Source: Planctomycetaceae bacterium | GTDB lineage: Bacteria > Planctomycetota > Planctomycetia > Planctomycetales > Planctomycetaceae | Assembly: GCA_041398825.1 (NCBI GenBank) | Contig: JAWKTX010000020.1 | Location: 1-64,000, forward strand | Length of the DNA: 64,000 nucleotides | Direction: 5' to 3' | Shown here: one piece after another, positions 46,537 through 55,047 of the stretch | How the letters are laid out: each line of letters begins with the position of its first letter | Numbering within the stretch: position 1 is the stretch's first letter | Program-made: the position numbers and the translations under genes | The notes under the pieces: model-generated | The model's input: the letters and a program-made list of their open reading frames with translations, nothing else | Databases searched by the model: none | Told to the model about the DNA's origin: nothing

Positions 46537-47763
46537 ATGATGAACCAGCCTTCACCCGATTCGTCATCCCAGGAAGATGCTGCAGCAATTGCCAAACCCA
46601 TTGCGCCAACTCTGGGCTGGCTGGATATCGTCGCTGTCGTCGGAATAGTCTTCATTCTGATGGCTCTGCTGATGCCGGCAATTCAGAGCGCAAGAGAGGC
46701 GGCCCGAAAAACTCAGAGTCGAAATAACCTGAAACAGTGGGGGCTGGCATTCCATAACTACCACGACACTTATGGGCGGTTCCCGGTTGGCGCTGACATA
46801 CAGGCCGATGGGACCGCAATGCACGGATGGTGCTCCAGACTGATTCCCTATCTTGAAGCGAGCGATTGGTACAGCCGTCTTGACCAGAATCGGTCATGGA
46901 ACCACGCTGCCAATGCACCCCTGCATTACGAAGGCCCACGGAACGGTTCGATTCCCGGACAGCCCGAGCAAACTTCGTCAGGCGTCTACCTGATGCACTA
47001 CATGGGCAACCCGAATGTTCTTCACCGTAACAGCAGCGTTTGTATTCAGGATTTCACGAAGGGCACAACGAACAGCTGGCTGATTGGCGAAGTCAACAAT
47101 GTTTATCAACCGCTGATGTACCCCTGCAACTGGAGGAGCCTGACATGGCCAGTCAATGGTGGCGTCGGCAGCTACGGTGGTCGATCGGACGGCGGAATGT
47201 TCTGTATGTGTGACGGTTCTGTGAGAGATCTGCCGAACAGCACTGCAAGAAGCATCATCGAATCGCTCGCTGTCACACCCTCGGTCGCAGATCCGGAGCA
47301 GATCGCTGTCCCGCCGATTTGTTTTCCCGTCGCTGACGGAGTGATGACAAAGAAATCGCTTGAAGCAGCTCCTGCGACAGAATCCGACAAAAAATGGTCC
47401 AGGCCATTCTGGTCCATTTTGATTGACGAACACGGGACGCCACAGGTCGCAGACTTCCGATCCGGAGGCAAAGGGGGACGATGGAACATCACCCCCGAAG
47501 ATCTGAAAATTCTGGCGGATCAATACCCAGGCCTGCAGAAGTTGATGGTTTCAGAGATCACGCTGACCTCAGAATACGTGCACCAATTCAGCCGCTTTCG
47601 GGAACTGGACACGCTGATCGTGAGATCTGTTCAGTTGTCCGATCAGGAAATCCATACTCTTCCTCAGGTGCAGCATCTTGTTTTGACCAGCGCGCAGGAC
47701 ACAAGCCCGGAGACCAAAGACTCCCTCCTTCGACATTCGCCCAATTGCAAAATCGAATTCTGA
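46537..47763 (+). CDS. DUF1559 prepilin-like protein with C-terminal repeat part
   Basis: 408 residues from the first of two tandem ATG codons. After a 25-residue polar start comes a single membrane helix (VAVVGIVFILMALLMPAIQSAREAARKTQSRNNLKQWGLAFHNYHD). This is the pseudopilin-like signature of DUF1559, a family nearly restricted to planctomycetes and their relatives with dozens of copies per genome. FPVGADIQ and the H-x-G region with GGRSDGGMFCMCDGSVRDL are also typical. The last 100 residues (LRR-like: ITLTSEYVHQFSRFRELDTLIVRSVQLSDQEI) replace the usual ending. The prepilin cleavage Gly-Phe is not standard. Confidence 0.88.
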   Translation: MMNQPSPDSSSQEDAAAIAKPIAPTLGWLDIVAVVGIVFILMALLMPAIQSAREAARKTQSRNNLKQWGLAFHNYHDTYGRFPVGADIQADGTAMHGWCSRLIPYLEASDWYSRLDQNRSWNHAANAPLHYEGPRNGSIPGQPEQTSSGVYLMHYMGNPNVLHRNSSVCIQDFTKGTTNSWLIGEVNNVYQPLMYPCNWRSLTWPVNGGVGSYGGRSDGGMFCMCDGSVRDLPNSTARSIIESLAVTPSVADPEQIAVPPICFPVADGVMTKKSLEAAPATESDKKWSRPFWSILIDEHGTPQVADFRSGGKGGRWNITPEDLKILADQYPGLQKLMVSEITLTSEYVHQFSRFRELDTLIVRSVQLSDQEIHTLPQVQHLVLTSAQDTSPETKDSLLRHSPNCKIEF

Positions 47764-47792
47764 CCCTTTGGGTCACACCCGGGCAATACATT

Positions 47793-47834
47793 CTGGATCA
47801 CTTTGCCTGGACCACTTTGTCTGGATCACTTCAC
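47793..47834. repeat. Three tandem 14-base repeats
   Basis: CTGGATCACTTTGC, CTGGACCACTTTGT and CTGGATCACTTCAC follow each other with no gap, plus a partial fourth unit (CTGAATC). They lie between two convergent genes, and the third unit runs into the 3' end of the ceramidase gene. Probable slippage product. A short palindrome TGACCCTTTGGGTCA (47761-47775) sits just upstream. Confidence 0.8.
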
Positions 47835-49271
47835 CTGAATCGAAGCGGCCATTTTCAGCAGCTGATCCAGCATCTTGTCGGAAGCATCAAATTCCAGCCG
47901 ATTCGTGCCGAGCCAGGTTTCGTAGCCCCCCAGGCGATGCTGCTCCGGCGTCGGCAGATAGCCAAAGTAACCATGCCCCAGCGAAACCATGAAGGCAGGC
48001 TGTTGTGGTGACTCGCGACGGAATGCCAGTCCGATCTCGCAAAAGATCTCGCACGGCATTGTGCTGATACAGACATCGCCGATTCGCAGGACCTGCAGCG
48101 GCAGCGGAGCGCGCGCCGGTGTATCTTTCATGCTCATGACACGTTCTGCGTAGATTCGAGGCAGGTCGGCCCCTCGGCCAGCGGACTCAGGTGCTGCCAG
48201 CTTTCCCGAAGCCCAACTCAACTGTTCTTCGGATGGTACGCGCCAACCGACCTCAAATTCTGCGTATGCGGCATCCAGGGTGACCTGTGATGCGTAGTTC
48301 AGATTCTTCAATTCCGAGCTGACCCTGGCGGCTACGTCATGGGCCACGTATCGCATCTGCTCATACGCAGCCTTGCGAGGTCGAGGTTCACGAAAATTGA
48401 TGTTGTTGATATTGCCACTGGTCCCATTGGCCATCATCGGGACGAATGGCGGATCCTGATCCTGCAGGCCCTGCAAACGAATGACTTCCTCACAGAACAT
48501 CGCGAAATAGTCTGCCGAAACGTGGCCTGAACCGACACCACCCACGTAATGAAGTGAATAGGCGGCATAGAGCCCGACCAATGGTCCATTGACTTCGCGT
48601 ACAGAGATAAAAGAAACGGTGGGGTCAGTGGGACCTGCAGGTTCTTCCAGATTCGGGCTTCCGCCGGGTGGATTCATTTTCACACGATCGGTCCCTCCAA
48701 ATGGATTGGGGGGAACGGTCCCCGGCTTCATGAACCAACGGCGATTGAAAACATGCTCAGGCACATCAACACTTCCAAAAGCCAGCTCTGCTGGTCGCAG
48801 CAGATTGCCTGCTCGTTGAACTCCATCCACAATTCGTTCCACGACAAACTGCTGGTAGTCGTCCAGTTCCGATTGGAACTGGAATCGATCCCGCCCGAGT
48901 GCACTCATCGCCGAATGCGTATGCGTCGCGCTGATCAGAACGTTGGACGCTGGAATCCCCAGACGCTGTTCAATTAACTGACGGGCCGCATCACTGACAC
49001 CGCGATGAAAACCAAGCAGGTCACAAACAACCAGTGCCAGTTTTTTGTTTCCATCATCCAGTACCAGACATCGCGCGTGCAGTTCATCGTGGATATGCCG
49101 GGATGGCACTGGAAGAAAACCGCCGACAATGCTTCCACCCAGCGGCGGAGTGATGTTGCTGGTTGCTGCTCCTGCCTTTAGTTCGCCACGTGCAACCGGC
49201 AGATCTACAGTTGCAAAACAAACAACAAGAAGGGCGCAAACACAAAGCACACGGGCGCAGACAGACTTCAT
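47826..49271 (-). CDS. Neutral/alkaline ceramidase-like secreted hydrolase
   Basis: 481 residues. Signal peptide to about residue 29, then LKAGAATSNITPPLG, the usual opening of the neutral ceramidase family (PF04734). The metal and catalytic region is visible: DELHARCLVLDDG, ICDLLGFHRG-like VVCDLLGFHRG, ISATHTHSA (His ligands) and later MANGTSGNINNINF. The protein is shorter than classic ceramidases (about 650-700) and lacks their C-terminal immunoglobulin-like domain, which is normal for planctomycete members. The substrate could be another amide. Confidence 0.9.
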   Translation of the reverse strand: MKSVCARVLCVCALLVVCFATVDLPVARGELKAGAATSNITPPLGGSIVGGFLPVPSRHIHDELHARCLVLDDGNKKLALVVCDLLGFHRGVSDAARQLIEQRLGIPASNVLISATHTHSAMSALGRDRFQFQSELDDYQQFVVERIVDGVQRAGNLLRPAELAFGSVDVPEHVFNRRWFMKPGTVPPNPFGGTDRVKMNPPGGSPNLEEPAGPTDPTVSFISVREVNGPLVGLYAAYSLHYVGGVGSGHVSADYFAMFCEEVIRLQGLQDQDPPFVPMMANGTSGNINNINFREPRPRKAAYEQMRYVAHDVAARVSSELKNLNYASQVTLDAAYAEFEVGWRVPSEEQLSWASGKLAAPESAGRGADLPRIYAERVMSMKDTPARAPLPLQVLRIGDVCISTMPCEIFCEIGLAFRRESPQQPAFMVSLGHGYFGYLPTPEQHRLGGYETWLGTNRLEFDASDKMLDQLLKMAASIQVK

Positions 49272-49497
49272 GGATGGCTCCTGTCGGAAAGTAGCTTCTG
49301 TCGAATCGGGCTTCGCCTCTCAGGGCAACGCAGGTTCGATCTGTAGCCAAACCGCAGCAAAGCGTCCAGCGGCCCGAAGGATCTGTCTCCAAAAACGCAG
49401 GCCAGAATCAGCGCATGCAAAGAGCGGAGGCAATCTGAAAAGGTTAACTCCGCCCACGCTTAGTTCAGAAATCGGCGAATTCTCACCTGCAGAGCAG

Positions 49498-49671
49498 TTA
49501 GCCTGCAGCCGCTTCCAGCTCGATAAACGGGCTCATGCGGCGAGCCTTTGCCAGAATCTCTGCCTTCTCTGATTCAGAGGTAGCGGCAGCAAAGCGAGTG
49601 CGCATTTTCAGCAGTTGCACTTTACGTTTGCGGCGGCGAGCAATTTCTCGTGTTCGTTCGGTACGTCCCAT
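49498..49671 (-). CDS. Tiny basic protein, DUF6800-like
   Basis: 57 residues, read from the minus strand: it begins MGRTERTREIARRRKRKVQL, continues LKMRTRFAAATSESEKAEIL and ends AKARRMSPFIELEAAAG. The Arg/Lys-rich first half and helical second half match small proteins of planctomycetes that I recall as DUF6800. It could bind nucleic acid or the ribosome. The neighbouring ceramidase gene is on the same strand, 227 bases downstream. Confidence 0.78.
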   Translation of the reverse strand: MGRTERTREIARRRKRKVQLLKMRTRFAAATSESEKAEILAKARRMSPFIELEAAAG

Positions 49672-49819
49672 AACGCCTGAAATCCCGTCACAATCAGATG
49701 TCCGCCATCACGGCGAACCGTTCAAAAACACCGGTTTCAACGAAGCCGCGTAGGATACAACCATTTCGGTCCAAGTCAATCTGAGCCTTCAGCTCGGTGG
49801 CGCAGATTCGCAAAAAGCA

Positions 49820-49855
49820 GCAAAAATCGGGTTCGGCAGGCCGAAATCCCGATTT
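49820..49855 (-). terminator. Rho-independent terminator after bcp
   Basis: On the minus strand, AAATCGGG, TTTCGG, loop, CCGAA, CCCGATTT and then TTTTTGC. The stem has 13 pairs with a one-base asymmetry and is followed by a T-run. It lies 25 bases after the stop codon of the peroxiredoxin gene. Confidence 0.85.
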
Positions 49856-49880
49856 CGCCACGGTTTGGTGGCTCCGTGGA

Positions 49881-50363
49881 TCAGGAAGCGGATTGCATTT
49901 CTTTCAAAGCCTCGATGACCTTCTCATCGTGACCGTCCACAGAAACGCGTTTCCAGACTTTTGCGACGACACCTTCTGCATCGATGATGAATGTCGATCT
50001 CTGTATCCCCATCGACTTTTTGCCATACATATTTTTTTCGCGCCACGCGCCGTATTTTTCGGCCACCTCATGCTCCGTGTCAGCCAGCAGAGGAAAATTC
50101 AGATCAAACTTCTCCGTGAACTTCTTATGGCTTGCGACATCGTCCGTACTGACACCCAGAACTTTTGCCCCCAGTGCCGCTATCTCTGATGATCGGTCCC
50201 GAAACGCACAGGCTTCTCGGGTACACCCGGGCGTATTATCGCGAGGGTAGAAGTACAGAACGACAATTGAGCCTTTCAAAGCTGACAACTTCACCGTACT
50301 GCCATCAGTCGCTTTCAGCGTGAACGCCGGGGCTTTCTTGCCCTCTTCAATCCAGTCCGCCAT
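49881..50363 (-). CDS. bcp: Thiol peroxidase of the Bcp family
   Basis: 160 residues from the ATG at 50363. The peroxidatic Cys is in FYPRDNTPGCTREACAFRD (C near residue 45) with a resolving Cys five residues later, the atypical two-Cys pattern of Bcp/PrxQ. GVSTDDVASHKKFTEKFDLNFPLLAD and STFIIDAEG are also typical. It reduces hydrogen peroxide and lipid peroxides with electrons from thioredoxin. A strong terminator follows it. Confidence 0.95.
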   Translation of the reverse strand: MADWIEEGKKAPAFTLKATDGSTVKLSALKGSIVVLYFYPRDNTPGCTREACAFRDRSSEIAALGAKVLGVSTDDVASHKKFTEKFDLNFPLLADTEHEVAEKYGAWREKNMYGKKSMGIQRSTFIIDAEGVVAKVWKRVSVDGHDEKVIEALKEMQSAS

Positions 50364-50431
50364 TGCTGTCCCGTCTCCCTCACAAATTCTTATGATCAGC
50401 CATTTTTCTAAACGCCGCACAGGCGAGAAAA

Positions 50432-51673
50432 TTACTCGTCCTCAAGACTCTGTACCGAACGCCAACCCAGCAGCTTCACATCCAGAGTTCGTCTTCTGTT
50501 CCGTAATCGGTCATCAGGTTTAACATCGTCGTCACTGTTATCGGGCTTTTCAGGCTCCAGAGGCGGCTCCTGCAGCTGACGAAATTCCGGGAACAGCGGC
50601 CCGCGTGGCGCATCGAATCGACCGGAAAGATCAGGCTCACGCAGGATCTCCATTTTGACAACAACCCCGATATCGTAGTCCTTCAGCAACTCAACCAAAT
50701 GGTCGAAATCTTTGATGCGAACCTGATCAACGGCAACGATCAGGTCACCAGGCTGAATACCTCCCTGATCGGCAGACGTCCCCCGGCGCACTTCGGATAC
50801 TCTGCAACCCGTTGCATCGTTCCTGCTCGGATCGTTGGTAATCCCAAGACAAACTTTGCCGCGGGAAACAACCCGAGCGTCTCCGAATGCCGCCTTCAAT
50901 ACAACAACATCCTCATCTTTCAACGGATGTCCATCGATCAGATACAATCCGACCCTCGGCGAACCTGCCGGAGACGAAGGATCAAACATTTCGGCAAGAC
51001 GAACCAGCAGTTGTAGTCCACGTTCACTGCCCTTCCATTCGCTGTCCAGGTTTACCTGCAACATCCCTGCGGAGAAAGGCTGACGAAACACACCATTCAG
51101 TGAGGTGGAATGCAGACTGCTGAAGAACGCCCCCATTTGCTCAAGACTGGTTCTGGTCAAAGCAAAACGCCGAGATTCGTGACGATTCAGAATATCTCTG
51201 GACGACTCAGCAACCGACCATCTTGGATTTGCGGCGGCCGTTTCCAGAAGCTCGGACGCCACCTGAACTTTTTCTGCGTCATCACTCACATAGAACGCAT
51301 CCAGCAATGCCATCACTCTCTGAACGACTTCAACCTGTTCTGACCGTTCTGCGGCAGCTAAAAGTAAAGGGACCTGGTCTGCCGGCAACTCCCGCAATTT
51401 CATGGCTGCCGCCTGACGTTGTTCGAACGAATCCGAAACAAGCTGCTCAATCTGGCTGTTCAGAATCGCTTCCGGAGATTCGGATGCTGTCCCCGAAGCT
51501 GATTCGGATACCTGAACGCCAGCAGCAAGCGATGGATCCTCATCTGCTGTCACGGGCCAAGCGAAGCTGATCAGCAGACAGCCAGTCGTTACCGAACAAA
51601 CGACCGCTCTGAAGCAGACCTGCTTTCGTCTGTGGCAGACAGGCGGCTCGTTGAGAAATGGGTGTGCAGACAT
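50432..51673 (-). CDS. Secreted PDZ-domain protein
   Basis: 413 residues from the ATG at 51673. A basic N-terminus and a hydrophobic signal (about residues 19-43, ending TADE) are followed by a helical HEAT-like part (about 60-190, LVSDSFEQRQAAAMKLRELPADQVPLLLAAAE). The PDZ domain lies at about 275-350 (VCLGITNDPSRND, RRGTSADQGGIQPGDLIVAVDQVRIKDFDHLVELL). No protease domain is present. It probably binds C-terminal peptides in the periplasm. It lies 68 bases upstream of bcp on the same strand. Confidence 0.88.
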   Translation of the reverse strand: MSAHPFLNEPPVCHRRKQVCFRAVVCSVTTGCLLISFAWPVTADEDPSLAAGVQVSESASGTASESPEAILNSQIEQLVSDSFEQRQAAAMKLRELPADQVPLLLAAAERSEQVEVVQRVMALLDAFYVSDDAEKVQVASELLETAAANPRWSVAESSRDILNRHESRRFALTRTSLEQMGAFFSSLHSTSLNGVFRQPFSAGMLQVNLDSEWKGSERGLQLLVRLAEMFDPSSPAGSPRVGLYLIDGHPLKDEDVVVLKAAFGDARVVSRGKVCLGITNDPSRNDATGCRVSEVRRGTSADQGGIQPGDLIVAVDQVRIKDFDHLVELLKDYDIGVVVKMEILREPDLSGRFDAPRGPLFPEFRQLQEPPLEPEKPDNSDDDVKPDDRLRNRRRTLDVKLLGWRSVQSLEDE

Positions 51674-51912
51674 CTTTGAAATCCTGAGAATGAAGGCGGC
51701 CCGCAAAAACCGGGGGTCGCCGCAGGTCCTCTCCATTGTTCCCGCCCGCCACAGATTTCGCAATAGCCGGATCATGACTGGCGGATTTCGCCGAAGACAG
51801 GCGACATGGGCAGACTTTCTGGCAAATGGGGCAATATTCTGATGGGTCCAATCAATCCTCCGCTTGCAGCAAGACGGCATTCTGACTTAAAAATCAGCGG
51901 AAAATCGACCAG

Positions 51913-51930
51913 TTCGGCTCTCCTGCCGAA
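51913..51930. promoter_or_regulatory. Recurring palindrome, copy upstream of lpxD
   Basis: TTCGGC, 6 bases, GCCGAA, 27 bases before the lpxD start. The core resembles the palindromes at 19738, 29345 and 54984, though with a different loop. This is the weakest match of the four. Confidence 0.35.
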
Positions 51931-51956
51931 GTTGCGCGGTTTGCAGGGAGGCAAAC

Positions 51957-53090
51957 ATGCAGAAACAGGGTTCACCAGTCAGCGCTCGTCCATCTTTGTC
52001 TGCGAGCGAAATTGCAAACATCCTACAGGCCCGCCTGATCGGCGCGCCGGACACACAGGTCACGTCCGCAAACGTCATAGAGCGCGCGGCAGCAGGTGAG
52101 ATCTGTTTTGTCGGAGACGAAAAGAACCTCAGTCGAATCAGGACTTCAAAAGCCCGAGTGGTCATCGTCCCCGAAGCATGTGCTGCCGCTCTTCCGGAAT
52201 CGGATGAACATTCCTTCATTCTGGTGGACGAACCCGAACAGGCATTGCTCACAATCGCGGCGATGTTCTGCAATCTTCGATCGCGACCGCAACTGGGGAT
52301 CTCCTCCCGAGCTGTCGTTGATGAATCAGCTCACATTATGGGCAATACGAATATTCATCCCATGGTGGTCGTGGGGCGCGATGTTGTTATTGGACACAAC
52401 TGTGACATCCATGCTGGCGTTGTCATCGGCGACGGCTGTCAGATTGGCGATCATGTCACCATTCACGCCAACACGGTGATTTACCACGATTCTATCATCG
52501 GCAATAACGTAACGATCCACGCGACATGTGTGATTGGAGCGGATGGCTTTGGATACCGGCTCGTCGATGGCGGACACCAGCGACTGCCACATTACGGAAT
52601 TGTTCGCATCTGTGATGATGTCGAAATCGGCGCGGGAACCACAATCGACCGCGCGAAGATTGGCGAAACTCTGATCAACTCCGGTACACGCATCGACAAC
52701 CAGGTGATGATCGGGCACAACTGCCAGATCGGTCGTCACAACATACTGATCTCTCAGGTCGGATTCGCAGGTTCTGTTTCCACAGGTGATTATGTTGTCT
52801 GCGCTGGCCAGGCGGGAATCGCTGACCACGTCCATCTCGGGACAGGCGCGATTATTGGTGCAAAAGCAGGTGTTCATCGCGACATGCCCGGTGGACAGGC
52901 ATACCTGGGAACGCCCGCTGCCCCTGCTGCGGAAACGGGACGCCAGCTGATGGCACTGCGACGCCTGCCGGAAATGAGATCGACGCTCAAGCAGCTTGAA
53001 AAAGAAATCGAGATACTTCGCAGATCCATTCGCGAACTACAGTCACAGCAAGACCCCGGCTCGAACCATGAGCAGATGCGTGCTGCGTGA
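51957..53090 (+). CDS. lpxD: UDP-3-O-acylglucosamine N-acyltransferase
   Basis: 377 residues. The N-terminal uridine-binding domain (about 15-110, SASEIANILQARLIG, AAAGEICFVGDEKNL) is followed by a left-handed beta-helix with hexapeptide repeats (about 120-330, VVVGRDVVIGHNCDIHAGVVIG). The catalytic His lies in the segment GADGFGYRLVDGGHQRLPHYG. GVHRDMPGGQAYLGTPA and a C-terminal helix end the protein. It is the third step of lipid A synthesis, so this organism makes a lipid A-type outer membrane. Followed by lpxI. Confidence 0.96.
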   Translation: MQKQGSPVSARPSLSASEIANILQARLIGAPDTQVTSANVIERAAAGEICFVGDEKNLSRIRTSKARVVIVPEACAAALPESDEHSFILVDEPEQALLTIAAMFCNLRSRPQLGISSRAVVDESAHIMGNTNIHPMVVVGRDVVIGHNCDIHAGVVIGDGCQIGDHVTIHANTVIYHDSIIGNNVTIHATCVIGADGFGYRLVDGGHQRLPHYGIVRICDDVEIGAGTTIDRAKIGETLINSGTRIDNQVMIGHNCQIGRHNILISQVGFAGSVSTGDYVVCAGQAGIADHVHLGTGAIIGAKAGVHRDMPGGQAYLGTPAAPAAETGRQLMALRRLPEMRSTLKQLEKEIEILRRSIRELQSQQDPGSNHEQMRAA

Positions 53091-53161
53091 TCGCAGAATG
53101 TTCCAGCTTCCATCCCTGACTCTCACCAGATGCCTGAATTCTGAAATTCGAAGTGACGTTC

Positions 53162-54142
53162 ATGTCTGTTTTCTCAGATCAATCCGATTCACCCATATTG
53201 CTGCCATTTCGCAATGCCAGGGCTGCCGGTGTGAATCCTTTTGACGCAGAGAACTTCGATATCAGTGAAGGAATCAGTTCAGAACCCATCCGAGTCGGCC
53301 TGCTTGCCGGCGCCGGCGACTTCCCCATTAAGTTCGCTCAGGCTGCTCGCAATGCAGGACATTACGTGTTCGGGCTTGGCGTCGCAGGAATGGCATCTGA
53401 CGAACTGTATGAAGCCTGCGACCGATTTCGGACCGCCCCACTGGCGAGGCTTGGAAAGGCGATTCGGCTCTTTCGCCGCGCTGGGGTTGATCGAATTGTG
53501 ATGGCGGGAAAGATCGAAAAAACGGTCCTGTTTCATCCGTTTCGCTGGCTTCGGTTGATGCCGGACTGGCGAACAATCCATATGTGGCTTCGCTACGCTC
53601 GCGAAAACAAAAAAGATGACACCCTTCTGCTGGCAGTCATTCGGGAATTCGAGCGCGACGGCCTGGTCTTTGATTCGGCACTCAGATTCTGCCCGGAGCT
53701 TCTCGTGAAACACGGATTCCTAACCTCCCGGAAACCCACCTCCGCTCAGTGGAAAGATATTCGATTCGGATGGGAACTTGCCCGAGAAATGGGTCGCCTG
53801 GACATCGGACAGACAGTGGTGATCAACGACACCGCCGTCATTGCTGTTGAGGCGATTGAAGGCACCGACAAGTGCATTCGCCGAGCCGGCGAACTTTGTC
53901 GTCGCGGCGGATTCACTGTGGTGAAAGTCGCCAAACCCAATCAGGACATGCGATTTGATGTTCCAACCGTTGGTGTTGAGACAATCAAGACCATGCATGA
54001 AGCCGGCGGAAGAGTTCTGGCCATTGAGGCTGGCTTGACCATCATTCTGGATCCGCAGGAAGTCGCCGAGGTTGCGGACAAACTGGGAATTGCCGTCGTT
54101 GCTGTGAACACAGAAGAACTGGCTCTGCGAGTTGCTGCGTGA
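53162..54142 (+). CDS. lpxI: UDP-2,3-diacylglucosamine pyrophosphatase, LpxI type
   Basis: 326 residues from the ATG at 53162; a GTG at 53153 would add three. VGLLAGAGDFPIKFAQAARNAGHYVFGLGVAG, RAGVDRIVMAGKIEKTVLF, FDSALRFCPELLVKHG, DIGQTVVINDTAVIAVEAIEGTDKCIRRAG and VVKVAKPNQDMRFDVPTVGVETI are the conserved LpxI (DUF1009) blocks. It makes lipid X from UDP-diacylglucosamine, the step after LpxC/LpxD, in place of LpxH. Co-directional with lpxD, 71 bases downstream, and overlapping the next gene. Confidence 0.95.
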   Translation: MSVFSDQSDSPILLPFRNARAAGVNPFDAENFDISEGISSEPIRVGLLAGAGDFPIKFAQAARNAGHYVFGLGVAGMASDELYEACDRFRTAPLARLGKAIRLFRRAGVDRIVMAGKIEKTVLFHPFRWLRLMPDWRTIHMWLRYARENKKDDTLLLAVIREFERDGLVFDSALRFCPELLVKHGFLTSRKPTSAQWKDIRFGWELAREMGRLDIGQTVVINDTAVIAVEAIEGTDKCIRRAGELCRRGGFTVVKVAKPNQDMRFDVPTVGVETIKTMHEAGGRVLAIEAGLTIILDPQEVAEVADKLGIAVVAVNTEELALRVAA

Positions 54143-54453
54143 CCAACCTGAGCACGTCGTTGACGGAAACCGCAGACGGAATCCTGCTGCGTGTGTTTGT
54201 TCAACCCAAAGCCCGCCGCAGACACATTGTCGGCATGCACCAGGACCGACTGAAGCTGTCTGTCACTGAACCTCCCGACAAAGGCAAAGCCAACAGCGGA
54301 GTCATTGCCCTGTTGTCAGAGATACTTGAGATTCCAAAATCGTCGATCACACTGGTTCGTGGTGAAATCAGCAGGCAAAAAGACATCCTTCTGAAGGGTA
54401 TCTCTCCTGAGATCGCCATAGAACGAATTCGCCTTCAGTTACCCCACAACTGA
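54139..54453 (+). CDS. DUF167 (YggU-like) protein
   Basis: 104 residues from the GTG at 54139, whose GTGA overlaps the lpxI stop. GILLRVFVQPKARRRHIVG, RLKLSVTEPPDKGKANSGVIALLSEIL and SSITLVRGEISRQKDILLKG are the DUF167 signature. The small alpha/beta protein is widely conserved; its role is not known. Coupled translation with lpxI is likely. Confidence 0.92.
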   Translation: MTNLSTSLTETADGILLRVFVQPKARRRHIVGMHQDRLKLSVTEPPDKGKANSGVIALLSEILEIPKSSITLVRGEISRQKDILLKGISPEIAIERIRLQLPHN

Positions 54454-54646
54454 AAATTCAGCACGCGTGGAGCAGACAAGCTGTTACCACCACTGCATGC
54501 GATTCTCTCTCTGATGTAAAACCCGGCTGGCACATCGGTACCTGTTGCAGCTTTGCCTGACTCAGGACTGTATTCCGTTCCGGACGCCGATCATTGGCCT
54601 GCTTTCGGCTTCCATCCCTCACTTCAACTCCATCGAAAGCACTCAC

Positions 54647-54814
54647 ATGAATCAGCGTACGGTCACTGAAATCGAACGTTTGCTGGCGCAGGCGATAGAA
54701 GACGCTCTGGCGGAAGCGGAAATCAGCATACCCGTTTCACCAACCCCAAAGCTGCTGCATGCCATGGCAAAAGCGGCGACCGCCGTGTATGAGGCCGTCG
54801 CAGATGACCGTTAA
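54647..54814 (+). CDS. Small conserved-looking protein of unknown function
   Basis: 55 residues from the ATG at 54647. It is a helical, acidic protein (VTEIERLLAQAIEDALAEAEISIPVSP, KLLHAMAKAATAVYEAVADD). The in-frame extension upstream to 54545 looks non-coding. Codon use is consistent with its neighbours. No family recognised, though such short helical proteins after lpxI/yggU may be planctomycete-specific. Confidence 0.6.
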   Translation: MNQRTVTEIERLLAQAIEDALAEAEISIPVSPTPKLLHAMAKAATAVYEAVADDR

Positions 54815-54983
54815 CTTCACGGTCCGTTGAGAAACCGGGGCAGGCACGCAGGACGACTGGAAACCGTCGTGTTTTCAGGTCTCCTGAGCTGAGCTAACTC
54901 GAGATGAACTCGTCGGCGTTCATGGGTACGATTGGCGTGAGCGACTGGACCTGTTCGGCGCGACGACTATAGTGAGCATTCGT

Positions 54984-55001
54984 TCGGCAGAATCGCTGCC
55001 G
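54984..55001. promoter_or_regulatory. Recurring palindrome, copy upstream of ABC-2 permease gene
   Basis: TCGGCA, 6-7 bases, TGCCGA, about 47 bases before the start at 55048. Same core as the palindromes at 19738 and 29345. Confidence 0.45.
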
Positions 55002-55047
55002 AGATTTCTGCGACCCGTCCCTGCCTGACAGAATCACCTGACGTCTT

